Origin: Pseudomonas wuhanensis
GTDB lineage: Bacteria; Pseudomonadota; Gammaproteobacteria; Pseudomonadales; Pseudomonadaceae
Reading direction: 5' to 3'
DNA: 64,000 bases
Assembly (NCBI RefSeq): GCF_030687395.1
Contig: NZ_CP117430.1
Coordinates: forward strand, 2,108,001 to 2,172,000
Shown piece after piece: positions 33,126 through 41,741 of the stretch (positions within the stretch are counted from its first letter, which is position 1; each line of letters starts with the position of its first letter). A program made the translations under genes and the position numbers. A model generated the notes under the pieces. It searched no databases. It worked only from the letters and a program-made list of their open reading frames with translations, and was not told the DNA's origin.

Positions 33126-35798
33126 TTACTCCAGGTCAGAGAGTTTGCTGCGCTTGCGCGCGCCTTTTTCGCTTTCGATGCGGGCGAGCTCTGCGCGCAC
33201 GGCACGGGCGATTGCTTGTGGGTCCATGCCAGGCGTTGCCGGGATGTGGATTTCGTAGGTGTCGTGACTGTCGTAAACCGAGCTGCCTGCGTTGCTGATG
33301 GGGGCACGGGTATCGACCGTTAATACAGGTAGTGAGGCTGTGCCCAACGCCATGGCGCCCGCAGTGGTGATTTGCTTGCTCATGTCGGCCAGTGCACCCA
33401 ACGGGCCGTTTTGACCGCCTTCCAGACCTTGGGTGAGGCCGGCCATGGTGAAGCCACCTAACTCGGCGAACACTCGCGACGGGCTGTGGATGCCGAGCTT
33501 TTCCTTGAACCAGCCGATGGTCGAATCGCCGATCGAGGTGATGGCGCCTTTGATTTGGCCCATACCGGCAAACAGGCCGTTGACCAGACCGTTGACGATC
33601 ATGTTGCCGAACTCGGTAAATCGGTTTGGCAAATCCACGCCCAGGTAACTCAGCACGCCGGCGAACGCCTGGTAGATCAGGCCGACCGGGCTGAAGTTGG
33701 CCAAGGTGTTGAGGATGCTGCCGATGCCACCGCTGAAGCCGGCCTTGATCTCGGTCCAGGTATTGGTGAAATAGAGCTTCACCGCGTCCCAATTCTTGTA
33801 GACCAGGTAAGCGGCACCGGCGAGCGTTGCGACAACCGCAGCGATGGCGAGCACCACCGGGTTCGCGGCGAGTCCCCAAAGCGCGATGCTCACAGTGCGC
33901 AAAGCGGTCAGCAGAACGCCGCCCAGGGTGCTGGCCACCGTCCGAATCCCCTGCGCAAGCATGGGGAAAGCGTTGCGCGCCAGGCCGGTCAGGGTGGGGG
34001 CCAGCTTCTGCATGATCCTCAGCGTGCCGCCACTCTGTACACCGAACATGGCCATGCCGTAGCGAACCACAGCGAAGGGACCGAGCAGGCTCGCCAAGGT
34101 CAGTGCCAGACCACCGAACACAATCGACAGACCGGCCACCAACGCCACGACTTTTACCAAGCCGCCGGCCAATTGCGGATTCTCCCGAGCCCAGGCGCCG
34201 ACCTTGTTGGCGATTTCGCCCAGGGTGTTGATCAGCTCTTTCAGATCGGGCGCAACGGCGGCGCCGAATTCGGCCATGGCATTGGTGAAGCTACCTTCGG
34301 CGGCTTCCATGACATTGGTGAGGGTGCCGAGCTGTTCGTTGACGCGCTTGCGTAGGTCGGCCTGGTTCTGAAGCTTCTGCTGAATCTCCCTGTATCCTGC
34401 CAGCCCCTTGTTCATCATGGTGTTCAGGGTGGTTATCGTTTCAGAGTCATCGCCGAACAGCGATTTCATGGTCGCGGTCCGGTCTTCATCGTTCAGCGTA
34501 TTAAGCTTTTCGACCTGGGCAAACAGGTTTTCCAGGCCGGCGAAGTTGCCTTTGTCGTCGGTGAACTTGAAGCGGATTTTTTTGCCTTCGATCTCCAGGA
34601 TTTTGTTGACGTCCTTTACACCGTCCTTATCCAACCCAGCCTGGAAGATTTTCCGGAAGGCGTTGCCGGCGGCGCCGCCTTCCATACTTGTTTGATCCAT
34701 CATGACCAGCAGCGGTGCCAGCTCGTTGGCCGCATCAATGCCTGATTTTTTGATGGTGTCCAATACCGGCGAGATTTTGCTGAAGCCCTGGAGCATGTTG
34801 GTCGGGTCAACGCCCGAGTAAAAACCGCGCTGGATGGTATCCATCAACGCCATCATGTCCTTCTCGGAAGTGCGGGTGGCATCTTGCATCTTCGCCGCGA
34901 ATTCGGCGGCTTCGGCCACTGGCATTTGCAATTGCACGCCCAGGTACGCCGCTGCTTCACCGGTACCGCCGAGAATGCTCTGGGCGCTGAGACCTTGGCG
35001 CCGGAGCATCGTCATCATTTCCTGAAAGTCGGCCGTGGTACCGGGCAATCGGTCGCCCAGTTTGGTGGCGAGGTCAGTGATTTTCTGGAAGTCCTCAGCG
35101 ACCTTGCCCGTGCCATCCATCATCGACACTTTCAGTTGTGTGGCCGAGTCTTCGTTCGGCGCAAAGGCGCCAATGGCTTTGGCAATCGGCCGGCTTGCTG
35201 CATAACCCGAACCCAGTCCGGCGGCGCCGTTCATGGCCATATTGCCCGCCAGGTTCTGGGTCTTCTCCATCTTGCTGCGTTCGATCGCCAGGCGTTTTTG
35301 TTGCGAGTTCAGGGCGACCAGGCGCTTGCCCTGTTCGCTGATGCTGGCGTTGGTGGCTCCAATCTGTTCGCGCAGCTGGCGCTCGTGGCTGCTGAGGTCC
35401 TTGGTGCTGATGCCGGCGCTGTACAGTTTCGTGCGTAGCGTCTGGAGCTGTTCACTCTGCTGCTGGTGCTGTTCTTTAAGTTTCTGTGCTTCACGCACGG
35501 CGGTGCGGAAATCTTTGGCCATGGACTTGGTCGGCACACCGGTGGCAGCGAATTGCTGGCTGAGTGCCCGAACCTTGTCGCGGGCGGCGCCGAGAGCTTG
35601 CTCGGTTTGTTCGGCCGCAGCGCGCTGGGTACGCCAGGCGCTGACATCCTTCTGCTGTGTGTTGAGCTCCTTGAGGCGGTCACGAGCATCCTTGAGGGCG
35701 CGTGCGGCGCCGATGCTGCCATTGTTGATGGCCTTCAGTGGACCGCTCGCCCGGTCGATGGCGTTGAGCAATACCTGAAGTTTTAGATCATTCGCCAT
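33126..35798 (-). CDS. T: P2 gpT-like tape measure protein
   Basis: This 890-residue protein sets tail length and spans the tube lumen. It has a long N-terminal coiled coil (about residues 30-190, rich in Gln, Ala and Arg), the tape-measure core 'LPGTTADFQEMMTMLRRQGLSAQSIL', and several hydrophobic helices between about 560 and 680 ('VVALVAGLSIVFGGLALTLASLL'). Near the C-terminus 'LGIHSPSRVFAELGGFTMAGL' is a widespread tape-measure motif. It is preceded by the frameshifted E/E' chaperone genes, as in P2. Confidence 0.93.
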   Translation of the reverse strand: MANDLKLQVLLNAIDRASGPLKAINNGSIGAARALKDARDRLKELNTQQKDVSAWRTQRAAAEQTEQALGAARDKVRALSQQFAATGVPTKSMAKDFRTAVREAQKLKEQHQQQSEQLQTLRTKLYSAGISTKDLSSHERQLREQIGATNASISEQGKRLVALNSQQKRLAIERSKMEKTQNLAGNMAMNGAAGLGSGYAASRPIAKAIGAFAPNEDSATQLKVSMMDGTGKVAEDFQKITDLATKLGDRLPGTTADFQEMMTMLRRQGLSAQSILGGTGEAAAYLGVQLQMPVAEAAEFAAKMQDATRTSEKDMMALMDTIQRGFYSGVDPTNMLQGFSKISPVLDTIKKSGIDAANELAPLLVMMDQTSMEGGAAGNAFRKIFQAGLDKDGVKDVNKILEIEGKKIRFKFTDDKGNFAGLENLFAQVEKLNTLNDEDRTATMKSLFGDDSETITTLNTMMNKGLAGYREIQQKLQNQADLRKRVNEQLGTLTNVMEAAEGSFTNAMAEFGAAVAPDLKELINTLGEIANKVGAWARENPQLAGGLVKVVALVAGLSIVFGGLALTLASLLGPFAVVRYGMAMFGVQSGGTLRIMQKLAPTLTGLARNAFPMLAQGIRTVASTLGGVLLTALRTVSIALWGLAANPVVLAIAAVVATLAGAAYLVYKNWDAVKLYFTNTWTEIKAGFSGGIGSILNTLANFSPVGLIYQAFAGVLSYLGVDLPNRFTEFGNMIVNGLVNGLFAGMGQIKGAITSIGDSTIGWFKEKLGIHSPSRVFAELGGFTMAGLTQGLEGGQNGPLGALADMSKQITTAGAMALGTASLPVLTVDTRAPISNAGSSVYDSHDTYEIHIPATPGMDPQAIARAVRAELARIESEKGARKRSKLSDLE

Positions 35799-35907
35799 CG
35801 GTGGAGCTCCGCACCCTGGCGCGCTCGCGCCAGTCCATCAGTTCTTGCAGGCCCAACTGATCCATGTCCGCTGGCGCCCAGTGAAAAACCACAGCCAGGT
35901 CGGCCAT
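35788..35907 (-). CDS. P2 gpE'-like segment (GpE family), product of frameshift
   Basis: The 39-codon frame from ATG 35907 reads MADLAVVFHWAPADMDQLGL then 'QELMDWRERARVRSS', the hallmark of the P2 GpE' family. In P2 it is made mainly as the C-terminal part of E+E' by a -1 ribosomal frameshift. Here the shift site TTTTTTG lies at 35958-35964 in gene E, and the -1 frame is open from there to 35788. It overlaps the start of T by 11 bases. The E+E' fusion is the tail assembly chaperone. Confidence 0.85.
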   Translation of the reverse strand: MADLAVVFHWAPADMDQLGLQELMDWRERARVRSSTDGE

Positions 35908-35915
35908 GGCGTCCT

Positions 35916-36245
35916 CTACGCAACGAGGGATGCGTCCGTCTTCACCGACCTCTGCAACAAAAAACCGGAAATCTTGCTGCCACAGGCGAGCAGGTCGGCC
36001 GGGTCCATTCCGGCTGCTTCCGGGGCGGTAATGCCTGGGCTGGTGATGCGTGGCAGGATCTTGATCAGAGTGGCCACGTCCATGTTCAATAGTTCAACCA
36101 GCTGGACGCCGCGCAGCTCGCCTGACGCTGGTTTTCGTAGGGTGAGGGTGTCGATGGTGGTCTTGCCGCGTTTGATCGGTGAATCGAGGGTGACGGTGTT
36201 GTCATCGACAGGCGGTAATGCTTCTACGGTGTCTTCAGGGTTCAT
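35916..36245 (-). CDS. E: P2 gpE-like tail assembly chaperone
   Basis: This 109-residue protein contains 'TVTLDSPIKRGKTTIDTLTLRKPASGELRG' and 'ATLIKILPRITSPGITAPEAAGMDPADLLA', the P2 gpE pattern. At codon 94 the sequence GGT TTT TTG holds the slippery heptamer T-TTT-TTG in the proper frame, so part of the ribosomes would shift to -1 and add the E' part. The chaperone coats the tape measure protein during tail assembly. Confidence 0.9.
   Translation of the reverse strand: MNPEDTVEALPPVDDNTVTLDSPIKRGKTTIDTLTLRKPASGELRGVQLVELLNMDVATLIKILPRITSPGITAPEAAGMDPADLLACGSKISGFLLQRSVKTDASLVA
35958..35964 (-). promoter_or_regulatory. Programmed -1 frameshift site (T TTT TTG)
   Basis: On the minus strand TTTTTTG is read in the zero frame as ..T TTT TTG within codons 94-96 of E. 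P2 uses the same heptamer for E+E'. After the shift the frame continues through the E' signature to a stop at 35788. Confidence 0.85.
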
Positions 36246-36299
36246 GAAAGGCTCCAGATTTCAGGTTAGGCCGTCCTCGAATGAGCACGGCGGGGCGGA

Positions 36300-36815
36300 T
36301 CAAAGGCCGATGGCGGCGCGCTGTTTTTCCAGCATGTCGACACCGTTAACCTTCTCGATGAAATTGAGCAGATCGATCTCGATGATTTCTTCGTTATCGA
36401 CGATCAGCTTGTAGTAGGTGCAGGTGGTGGTGATGCTGTGTTCGGTGTCTTCACCGGGCTGGGCATCGCCCATTTCGATGGTTTCGTGGCGGCCGCGTAC
36501 GACGATCTCCACGGCGCTGACTTCGCCGGTGTCGTCCTGCTGAAACGAACCGGCGAATCGCAGCTGCACACCCGAAGCGTTCACAGTGCCGAACTGACGC
36601 AGCGCGATCAGGTCCAGGCCACCGGTCTTCCATTCGAATTGAATGCCATCATCGGAGAAGCCCAGATCCGCCTTGACCGGTCCGTTCATACCGCCGCCGC
36701 GATAGGCTTCCATCTTGCGACCGAGCGGGGGCGGGGTAACGCTTTTAGCAACGCCCTGGTAGCTGTTGCCGTCGTTGAACAGGTTCATGTTTTTGAGTTT
36801 GCGAGGCATGGCCAT
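36300..36815 (-). CDS. FII: P2 gpFII-like major tail tube protein
   Basis: This 171-residue tube subunit begins MAMPRKLKNMNLFNDGNSYQGVA, the conserved FII start, and contains 'VTPPPLGRKMEAYRGGGMNGPV'. The tube polymerises around the tape measure inside the sheath. A start two codons later (MPRKLK) is equally possible. It lies between sheath gene FI and E, as in P2. Confidence 0.92.
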   Translation of the reverse strand: MAMPRKLKNMNLFNDGNSYQGVAKSVTPPPLGRKMEAYRGGGMNGPVKADLGFSDDGIQFEWKTGGLDLIALRQFGTVNASGVQLRFAGSFQQDDTGEVSAVEIVVRGRHETIEMGDAQPGEDTEHSITTTCTYYKLIVDNEEIIEIDLLNFIEKVNGVDMLEKQRAAIGL

Positions 36816-36871
36816 GGCTGTGTTCTCCGGTGTACTGACTCGGGGTGACTCCCCTCACGGGGAGCCCCGGT

Positions 36872-38041
36872 TTAGCTATTAACTTTGTTGGCGAACTGGA
36901 TCAGGTAACGGTCGGTGATGCGCTGCCGAAGGGTCAGGTCTTCCAGCGGCGGTACCGGTGTGTAGTCGTAATCGAGAACAAGCTTCCCGGCCTTCAGGCT
37001 GTCTTTGTCGTTTATGTCATCCGGGTACCAGCAGCTGCCGCCAATCAGGTAGCCCGCGGTGACCAGTTCGCGGAACTTGGCGTTGATGCTCTCGATCATG
37101 TCGCGCACCAGAGAGGCATGCATGGGCCTGTCCACAGCCCACATCTGCGCCTCGGCCATGGTGTCGGCGAGGATCTGCGCGGTACGGGTGTAGTTCTCGA
37201 AAGCGAATAACGGATCGTCGCTGCACGTCCGACTGCCCCAGAAGCGAAAGCCGCCCTCGTTGATCAGGGTGGTGACCTCGTTACTGTTGAGGTAGTTGGC
37301 ATCGGTGGCGGGGTTTTGCAGATCCCAGAACACGTCGGCGCTGATGCCTGTCACGCCGTTGACCGCAACGTTGGACAACGTTTTGTGCCAGCCCACTTCC
37401 TGGTCGATCTTGGCGCGCAGGCCCAAGGCGCGAGCCACAGAGGAGGCCTTCGCGGTTGCATTGGCGGTGGTGTTCCAGTTCTGGAAGTCCGGCCAGATGA
37501 CCATGACTTCTCGGGCGCCGAAGTTTTCGCGGTAGGCGACGGCTTCTTCTTTGGTCTTGCAGTTCCAGGCACTGACGTAGTTAAAGGCGCGCAATTGTTG
37601 ACCGATAGCGACCAGGGCGCTGGCCACCGGTTGGCTGTCCAGACCAGGTACCCCGAGAATGCGTGGCACCAAGCCGACCTTGGCCTTGGCGGCGAGCAAG
37701 GCTTTCATGCCGGTGTATTTGCCATCGGCGGTGGTGGTACCAATCAGGGCGCTGGTGGTGGCTGCTTCCGTCGCCCCTTCTTTGACACGCACCACGATCA
37801 CATAGGGTTTGGTCTGGTCGGCAATGGCTTGGAGAGATACCGCCAGCGTGCCTTTGGTACCGGCCTTGGCAATAGCACTTTGTACGTTGGTCAGTAGAAC
37901 CGGTGTGTCCAGTGGGAAAACAGTGGCATCAGCGTCTTCGGCCGTGCAAACCATGCCGATAACAGCGGTGGGGATGGTGCGGATGGGGCGGGTGCCGTCG
38001 TTGAGTTCGATGACCCGCACGCCGTGGAGATAATCGGCCAT
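36872..38041 (-). CDS. FI: P2 gpFI-like contractile tail sheath protein
   Basis: This 389-residue sheath subunit begins MADYLHGVRVIELNDGTRPIRTIPTAVIGMV. The C-terminal half carries the family motif 'FRFWGSRTCSDDPLFAFENYTRT'. It forms the contractile outer sheath. It is the first gene of the FI-FII-E-T-U-D operon. The 158 bases upstream contain a TGT-N13-ACA dyad at 38118-38136 that may be an Ogr target. Confidence 0.94.
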   Translation of the reverse strand: MADYLHGVRVIELNDGTRPIRTIPTAVIGMVCTAEDADATVFPLDTPVLLTNVQSAIAKAGTKGTLAVSLQAIADQTKPYVIVVRVKEGATEAATTSALIGTTTADGKYTGMKALLAAKAKVGLVPRILGVPGLDSQPVASALVAIGQQLRAFNYVSAWNCKTKEEAVAYRENFGAREVMVIWPDFQNWNTTANATAKASSVARALGLRAKIDQEVGWHKTLSNVAVNGVTGISADVFWDLQNPATDANYLNSNEVTTLINEGGFRFWGSRTCSDDPLFAFENYTRTAQILADTMAEAQMWAVDRPMHASLVRDMIESINAKFRELVTAGYLIGGSCWYPDDINDKDSLKAGKLVLDYDYTPVPPLEDLTLRQRITDRYLIQFANKVNS

Positions 38042-38117
38042 GGGTTTGCCTGCGCAGTGAATGAGATGACAGTGCGCAGGCTGCCGCGTGCGCGCCTGAT
38101 CGGCGAGTACCGGGGAT

Positions 38118-38136
38118 TGTGAGAGCGGGGATTACA
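38118..38136. promoter_or_regulatory. Candidate Ogr activator site upstream of FI
   Basis: The dyad TGT-N13-ACA is centred 86 bases before the FI start. Similar sites with the same 13-base spacing occur before V and between O and P. The P2 consensus, as known, has 12 bases between the arms. Confidence 0.4.
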
Positions 38137-38199
38137 GGGAGAAGTGCTGACCTGGTTGCTGGACCGCTTTTCACGGCCCAGGGTTCCAGCAGGGTAGGG

Positions 38200-38667
38200 T
38201 TAAATCGCGTCCAGCTCGGCGATAACCAATTCGCCAGCCGTGACCACCGCCTCGACGGTCGCCAGCTCAGCCAGGGACGCTTTGCCGCCGATGCGGGCTG
38301 CCTCGATGCGTGCGGCCACCGTCAGCCACGAATCACGGGCTTCAATCACCCGGTTTGCCTGCGCTTGCGGAGTGATTTGCAACGCCTCGGCTTCTGTCTT
38401 GAGCAACACGTAGTCGCTGGCATCTGCTGGCGAGCCGGCAGCGATGTAGCGCTCAGCTTCATTCGCCTTGAGCAAATACATGGAATCCTGACCATCAATC
38501 CGAGTGGCATTACGCGCGCGGGCCTGCGCCACGGCAGCATCAATTCCTTTTTGAACCTGCTCAGCCGCAGCCCCCGCCAGCACCAATATCGGGATTCCTA
38601 CTGCTAGTGCGTCCTCGACGGTAAACGCCGAATAAAACTGCCCTTCGTATGTGAAATTAAGCCGCAT
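38200..38667 (-). CDS. Tail-fibre-associated protein (assembly chaperone candidate)
   Basis: This 155-residue protein begins MRLNFTYEGQFYSAFTVEDALAVG. The rest is a long Ala-rich helical region, 'AEQVQKGIDAAVAQARAR' and 'ANRVIEARDSWLTVAARIEAARIGG', similar in style to fibre assembly proteins of Pseudomonas phages. It lies between the fibre genes and FI, where P2 has fibre-assembly gene G. The exact family is not recognised, so the call rests on position. Confidence 0.6.
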   Translation of the reverse strand: MRLNFTYEGQFYSAFTVEDALAVGIPILVLAGAAAEQVQKGIDAAVAQARARNATRIDGQDSMYLLKANEAERYIAAGSPADASDYVLLKTEAEALQITPQAQANRVIEARDSWLTVAARIEAARIGGKASLAELATVEAVVTAGELVIAELDAI

Positions 38668-38681
38668 TTTTAGTCACCGAG

Positions 38682-39509
38682 TTAAACAAGATTCACGTTA
38701 GTAACGACACTTCGGGTCGCGCCATTGGAGTCAAAAACAACGCCAGTCAAATAGTCACCCGACCATTTCGCGCCGGCCGGCAAGGTATTGGATTGCGCCG
38801 CAAAAATAATCGGACTACCGGCCGTTTCGATTAATGGCGTGTTCTTAACAACCGGACCCACGCGGCTGATCTTGTTTAAGTACAGCGAGACGATGCCGGT
38901 TTGCCCGTTGATGGTGTGACGAGTCAGGGCGGTATCGCCCAGCTCAATCTCACACCCGGTCACATGAATCATGCCCATCGGGCGGTCATAGCGACGGAAG
39001 AAACCCGTGTAGACGTTGTTCGTCGTTGACTCGGGCTTCGAATAATTGGCCGTGCGAATGCGGATGCTCCCCAAAACAACGGTGGAACTGTCCAGCATAA
39101 AACCTGTGGTCGAGTTGTCCTGATTCCCCGCGCCGTCAGCCCCGTTCGCCTGCACGCAAATATTGCGCAGGGTGGGCATCACCGTCTCACCCTCGGCGAC
39201 AGTAATTGTCAGGTTCTTGGATGCGACGAAAATCAAACTCTCGATCACATGTTCGTGACCAAACAACCGGACGTAACCACCACCGCCGTAAGGAATGGTA
39301 TTCACAGCCTTTGCCACCGTTTTAAACGGTTTGAGCTTGTCGCCTGTACCGGCCGCATCATCCCCGGTAATAGCGTTCACGTAGTAAACTTTGCTCATCG
39401 CCGGGACCGCGCTAACAGCAGCGGCCACGGCATCTTTAATGCTTTTCTCTTTATCCTGGAACATTGCAACAAGGCGAGTAGCCTCAGCCAGCAGTGCCGA
39501 CATGCCCAT
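38682..39509 (-). CDS. Tail fibre or spike component with beta-helix-like body
   Basis: This 275-residue protein starts MGMSALLAEATRLVAMFQDKEKSIKDA, a short coiled-coil linker. It continues with 'VYYVNAITGDDAAGTGDKLKPFKTVAKAVNTIP', the DUF1565-like entry to right-handed beta-helix proteins. The remaining strands and turns ('IHVTGCEIEL...') fit a surface-binding spike. It follows the main fibre gene by 15 bases and likely contributes to receptor recognition, which would make it a variable host-range determinant. Confidence 0.7.
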   Translation of the reverse strand: MGMSALLAEATRLVAMFQDKEKSIKDAVAAAVSAVPAMSKVYYVNAITGDDAAGTGDKLKPFKTVAKAVNTIPYGGGGYVRLFGHEHVIESLIFVASKNLTITVAEGETVMPTLRNICVQANGADGAGNQDNSTTGFMLDSSTVVLGSIRIRTANYSKPESTTNNVYTGFFRRYDRPMGMIHVTGCEIELGDTALTRHTINGQTGIVSLYLNKISRVGPVVKNTPLIETAGSPIIFAAQSNTLPAGAKWSGDYLTGVVFDSNGATRSVVTNVNLV

Positions 39510-39524
39510 AGTTATTCCCCCGCT

Positions 39525-41741
39525 TTATTTCTGTTTAAGTTGCGAAACTTCGTTTTTAAGTACCCGGATCGACTCATCCATTTCTGCGATTGAGTCTCTT
39601 TGCGTCATGTAGCCACGCATCAAATTCACCAGGCTGGTCGTGCAGTCGCCCGCTAGGGCATCGACAGCTGCTGCCGCCCAGCCTCCTTCGTGGTACATCG
39701 GATAGACCGGGTAACGCAGACACAACCCACCAGCGCCATCGATTTTGGGCAGCACCGCGTAGATGCCCGAGGCCCGCACCAGTCGAGGCGCTCCGGCGCT
39801 ATCCAACACCCAACGCGGGCTTGCCCCGGTATCCGCTGGATCGGGATCTAACACCGTGTCAGAGAACATTTCGGCCGGCGTGAGGTAGTGCCGAGAGCTA
39901 TCGCTGCGCCCCGTCCAAGCGGTTTGCGCGGTGGCGCCATCGCCGGCCGTGGCGTTTACCGTGGCAATGCCATAAGGGTTCCAGCCCTCCAGTGGCGTGC
40001 GCAAAATCAGCTCCAACGGAATCGCATAGCTGTTGCGATAGGTTTGGCCATCCGCCGTAAACGACGCCACCTCTGGGCGGGTATTGGACGCGACGAACAG
40101 CGTCGGATCGTTGTAACTACGCAGGCCCTTGGTGCGGCCGCTAGCGTTGCGCTCGTGCCCATACCGGCGGTTGTAGTAAGCCGCGTTCAGCAGTTCAGGG
40201 CTGTCCCACTTGGTCAGCTTGGTGACCACACCGCTGTCCGTGTACTGCTCGACCAGGTTCGCCCCGGCGCCGTTCAGCCCCGGAACCTTCGCCATCAGTT
40301 CATCCAGTAGGTCAATGGTTGGGGATTCGTTGTACGCGCCCCAGGTCGGATCGGCCGACAGCTCACGGTTGATACGCCACCGCTGACGGCGGCTTGTCGC
40401 CACCTGCGGCCCTGTCAGGTTCGCGTGCCAACGCTGCAACGGCAGATCGAGTGGGGTGACGAGTTTTTCAACGGGGTAATCCCCCACACTGCCCACGTCT
40501 GCGACCGATATGCGGTAGCGCCAGGCCACGTACTGCGGCCGCCCAGTCTTGGACACTTGGCGCACCGAGCCAGGGATAAACGACCCGTTTTCATTGCGAC
40601 CGCTGAAGCCGGTGGCGCCCATCAACAAGGTGCGCGACAACAGGTCGCGATAGCCGTTGATTTCCTCCAGATGGCGGAAGCTTTCAAAGGTATCGTTCAC
40701 CTCGTCGGTCAACAGCTCCGGCCAGATTTCCAGCACCGACAGGTTCCAGCGAAAATGTGGCCGGTAGTCACGAATCTCGGTATCCCGCGCAGCAAAGGCC
40801 CGAAAGTATTCACGCATTTCTGCGACCTTCGCCGGAATGCCGACCGCCGCATTCACCGACGCGGGGGCTGCTGGTGGGGCAATGTCCACCATGGCCAGGT
40901 AGTTACCCGGCGCAGCGCTGCGCAGGCGGTAGTCGTTGTGCCGCGTCCTGACCATGTGGCCGTTGATCATGGCCGCGATTTCACCCAGCCCCGGAGTGGC
41001 CAGCAGGTTGGGGTGGTTGTGCAGGTTGATGGCCGAATAAGCGCCGTCGAACGTGCGGTTGAACGACTCGGTCCCGGCAGAGCCGTATTGACGACTGCCC
41101 AAAACCCCCGACTGGCCAAAGGTTCGGAAAATTTCAGCTAGGTATTCTGACTGACTCGACTCGGCGACCCAGTCTGTTTCGATGAAATTGGTCAGCGGGT
41201 AGTTATGGGTTTTGCCTTCTGCATGTTCGGCCGACAAATCTTTTTTGATGCTGGCCAATTCGACTTCAACAAACTCTTTCACCCAGGCACGGGTCGCCTG
41301 AATGACCGAGCCGTCGAGCATCAACGTCACGTTGTCGGCATTGCTGGTGGTGAAGATGGTGCGAATGTTGATTTCGCGACCGGCACCGGTGGCAATGAGC
41401 GGCTTAAACGACTCAGGGTATTTGCCGATGGCGTACAACACGCCGGTGTCGGTCCAGACGGCCACTTCACGAATCCAGAAGCCACCGACGTTTTGAGGAA
41501 TGATCGCCTCGACCACCAACCAGGCTGTGTTTGTTTTGTCTTGATACAGGTTGCTGAAGCTGCCTTCCCAGACCGTACGCTTCAATGCGACTTGCGTATC
41601 CACAGGGTTGTAGGTGGCGCCGTTACCGTCACCGACGCTCATTTTGACCAGCTTGATTGGCTTGCCGGTGGCCTTGCAGTCGGCTTCATATTGAATGCCG
41701 GCCTTGGTCAAAATCGTATAAAACTCTTGCGCTGCCATCAC
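39525..41741 (-). CDS. H: P2 gpH-like tail fibre protein
   Basis: This 738-residue protein has an N-terminal tail-collar-fibre domain (about 1-160) like P2 gpH: 'EFYTILTKAGIQYEADCKATGKPIKLVKMSVGDGNG' and 'GGFWIREVAVWTDTGVLYAIGKYPE'. The large remainder has no P2 similarity and is Trp- and Tyr-rich ('YVAWRYRISVADVGSVGDYP'), presumably the receptor-binding part. A short coiled coil 'EMDESIRVLKNEVSQLKQK' ends it. Its start overlaps the stop of I by four bases. Confidence 0.87.
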   Translation of the reverse strand: MMAAQEFYTILTKAGIQYEADCKATGKPIKLVKMSVGDGNGATYNPVDTQVALKRTVWEGSFSNLYQDKTNTAWLVVEAIIPQNVGGFWIREVAVWTDTGVLYAIGKYPESFKPLIATGAGREINIRTIFTTSNADNVTLMLDGSVIQATRAWVKEFVEVELASIKKDLSAEHAEGKTHNYPLTNFIETDWVAESSQSEYLAEIFRTFGQSGVLGSRQYGSAGTESFNRTFDGAYSAINLHNHPNLLATPGLGEIAAMINGHMVRTRHNDYRLRSAAPGNYLAMVDIAPPAAPASVNAAVGIPAKVAEMREYFRAFAARDTEIRDYRPHFRWNLSVLEIWPELLTDEVNDTFESFRHLEEINGYRDLLSRTLLMGATGFSGRNENGSFIPGSVRQVSKTGRPQYVAWRYRISVADVGSVGDYPVEKLVTPLDLPLQRWHANLTGPQVATSRRQRWRINRELSADPTWGAYNESPTIDLLDELMAKVPGLNGAGANLVEQYTDSGVVTKLTKWDSPELLNAAYYNRRYGHERNASGRTKGLRSYNDPTLFVASNTRPEVASFTADGQTYRNSYAIPLELILRTPLEGWNPYGIATVNATAGDGATAQTAWTGRSDSSRHYLTPAEMFSDTVLDPDPADTGASPRWVLDSAGAPRLVRASGIYAVLPKIDGAGGLCLRYPVYPMYHEGGWAAAAVDALAGDCTTSLVNLMRGYMTQRDSIAEMDESIRVLKNEVSQLKQK

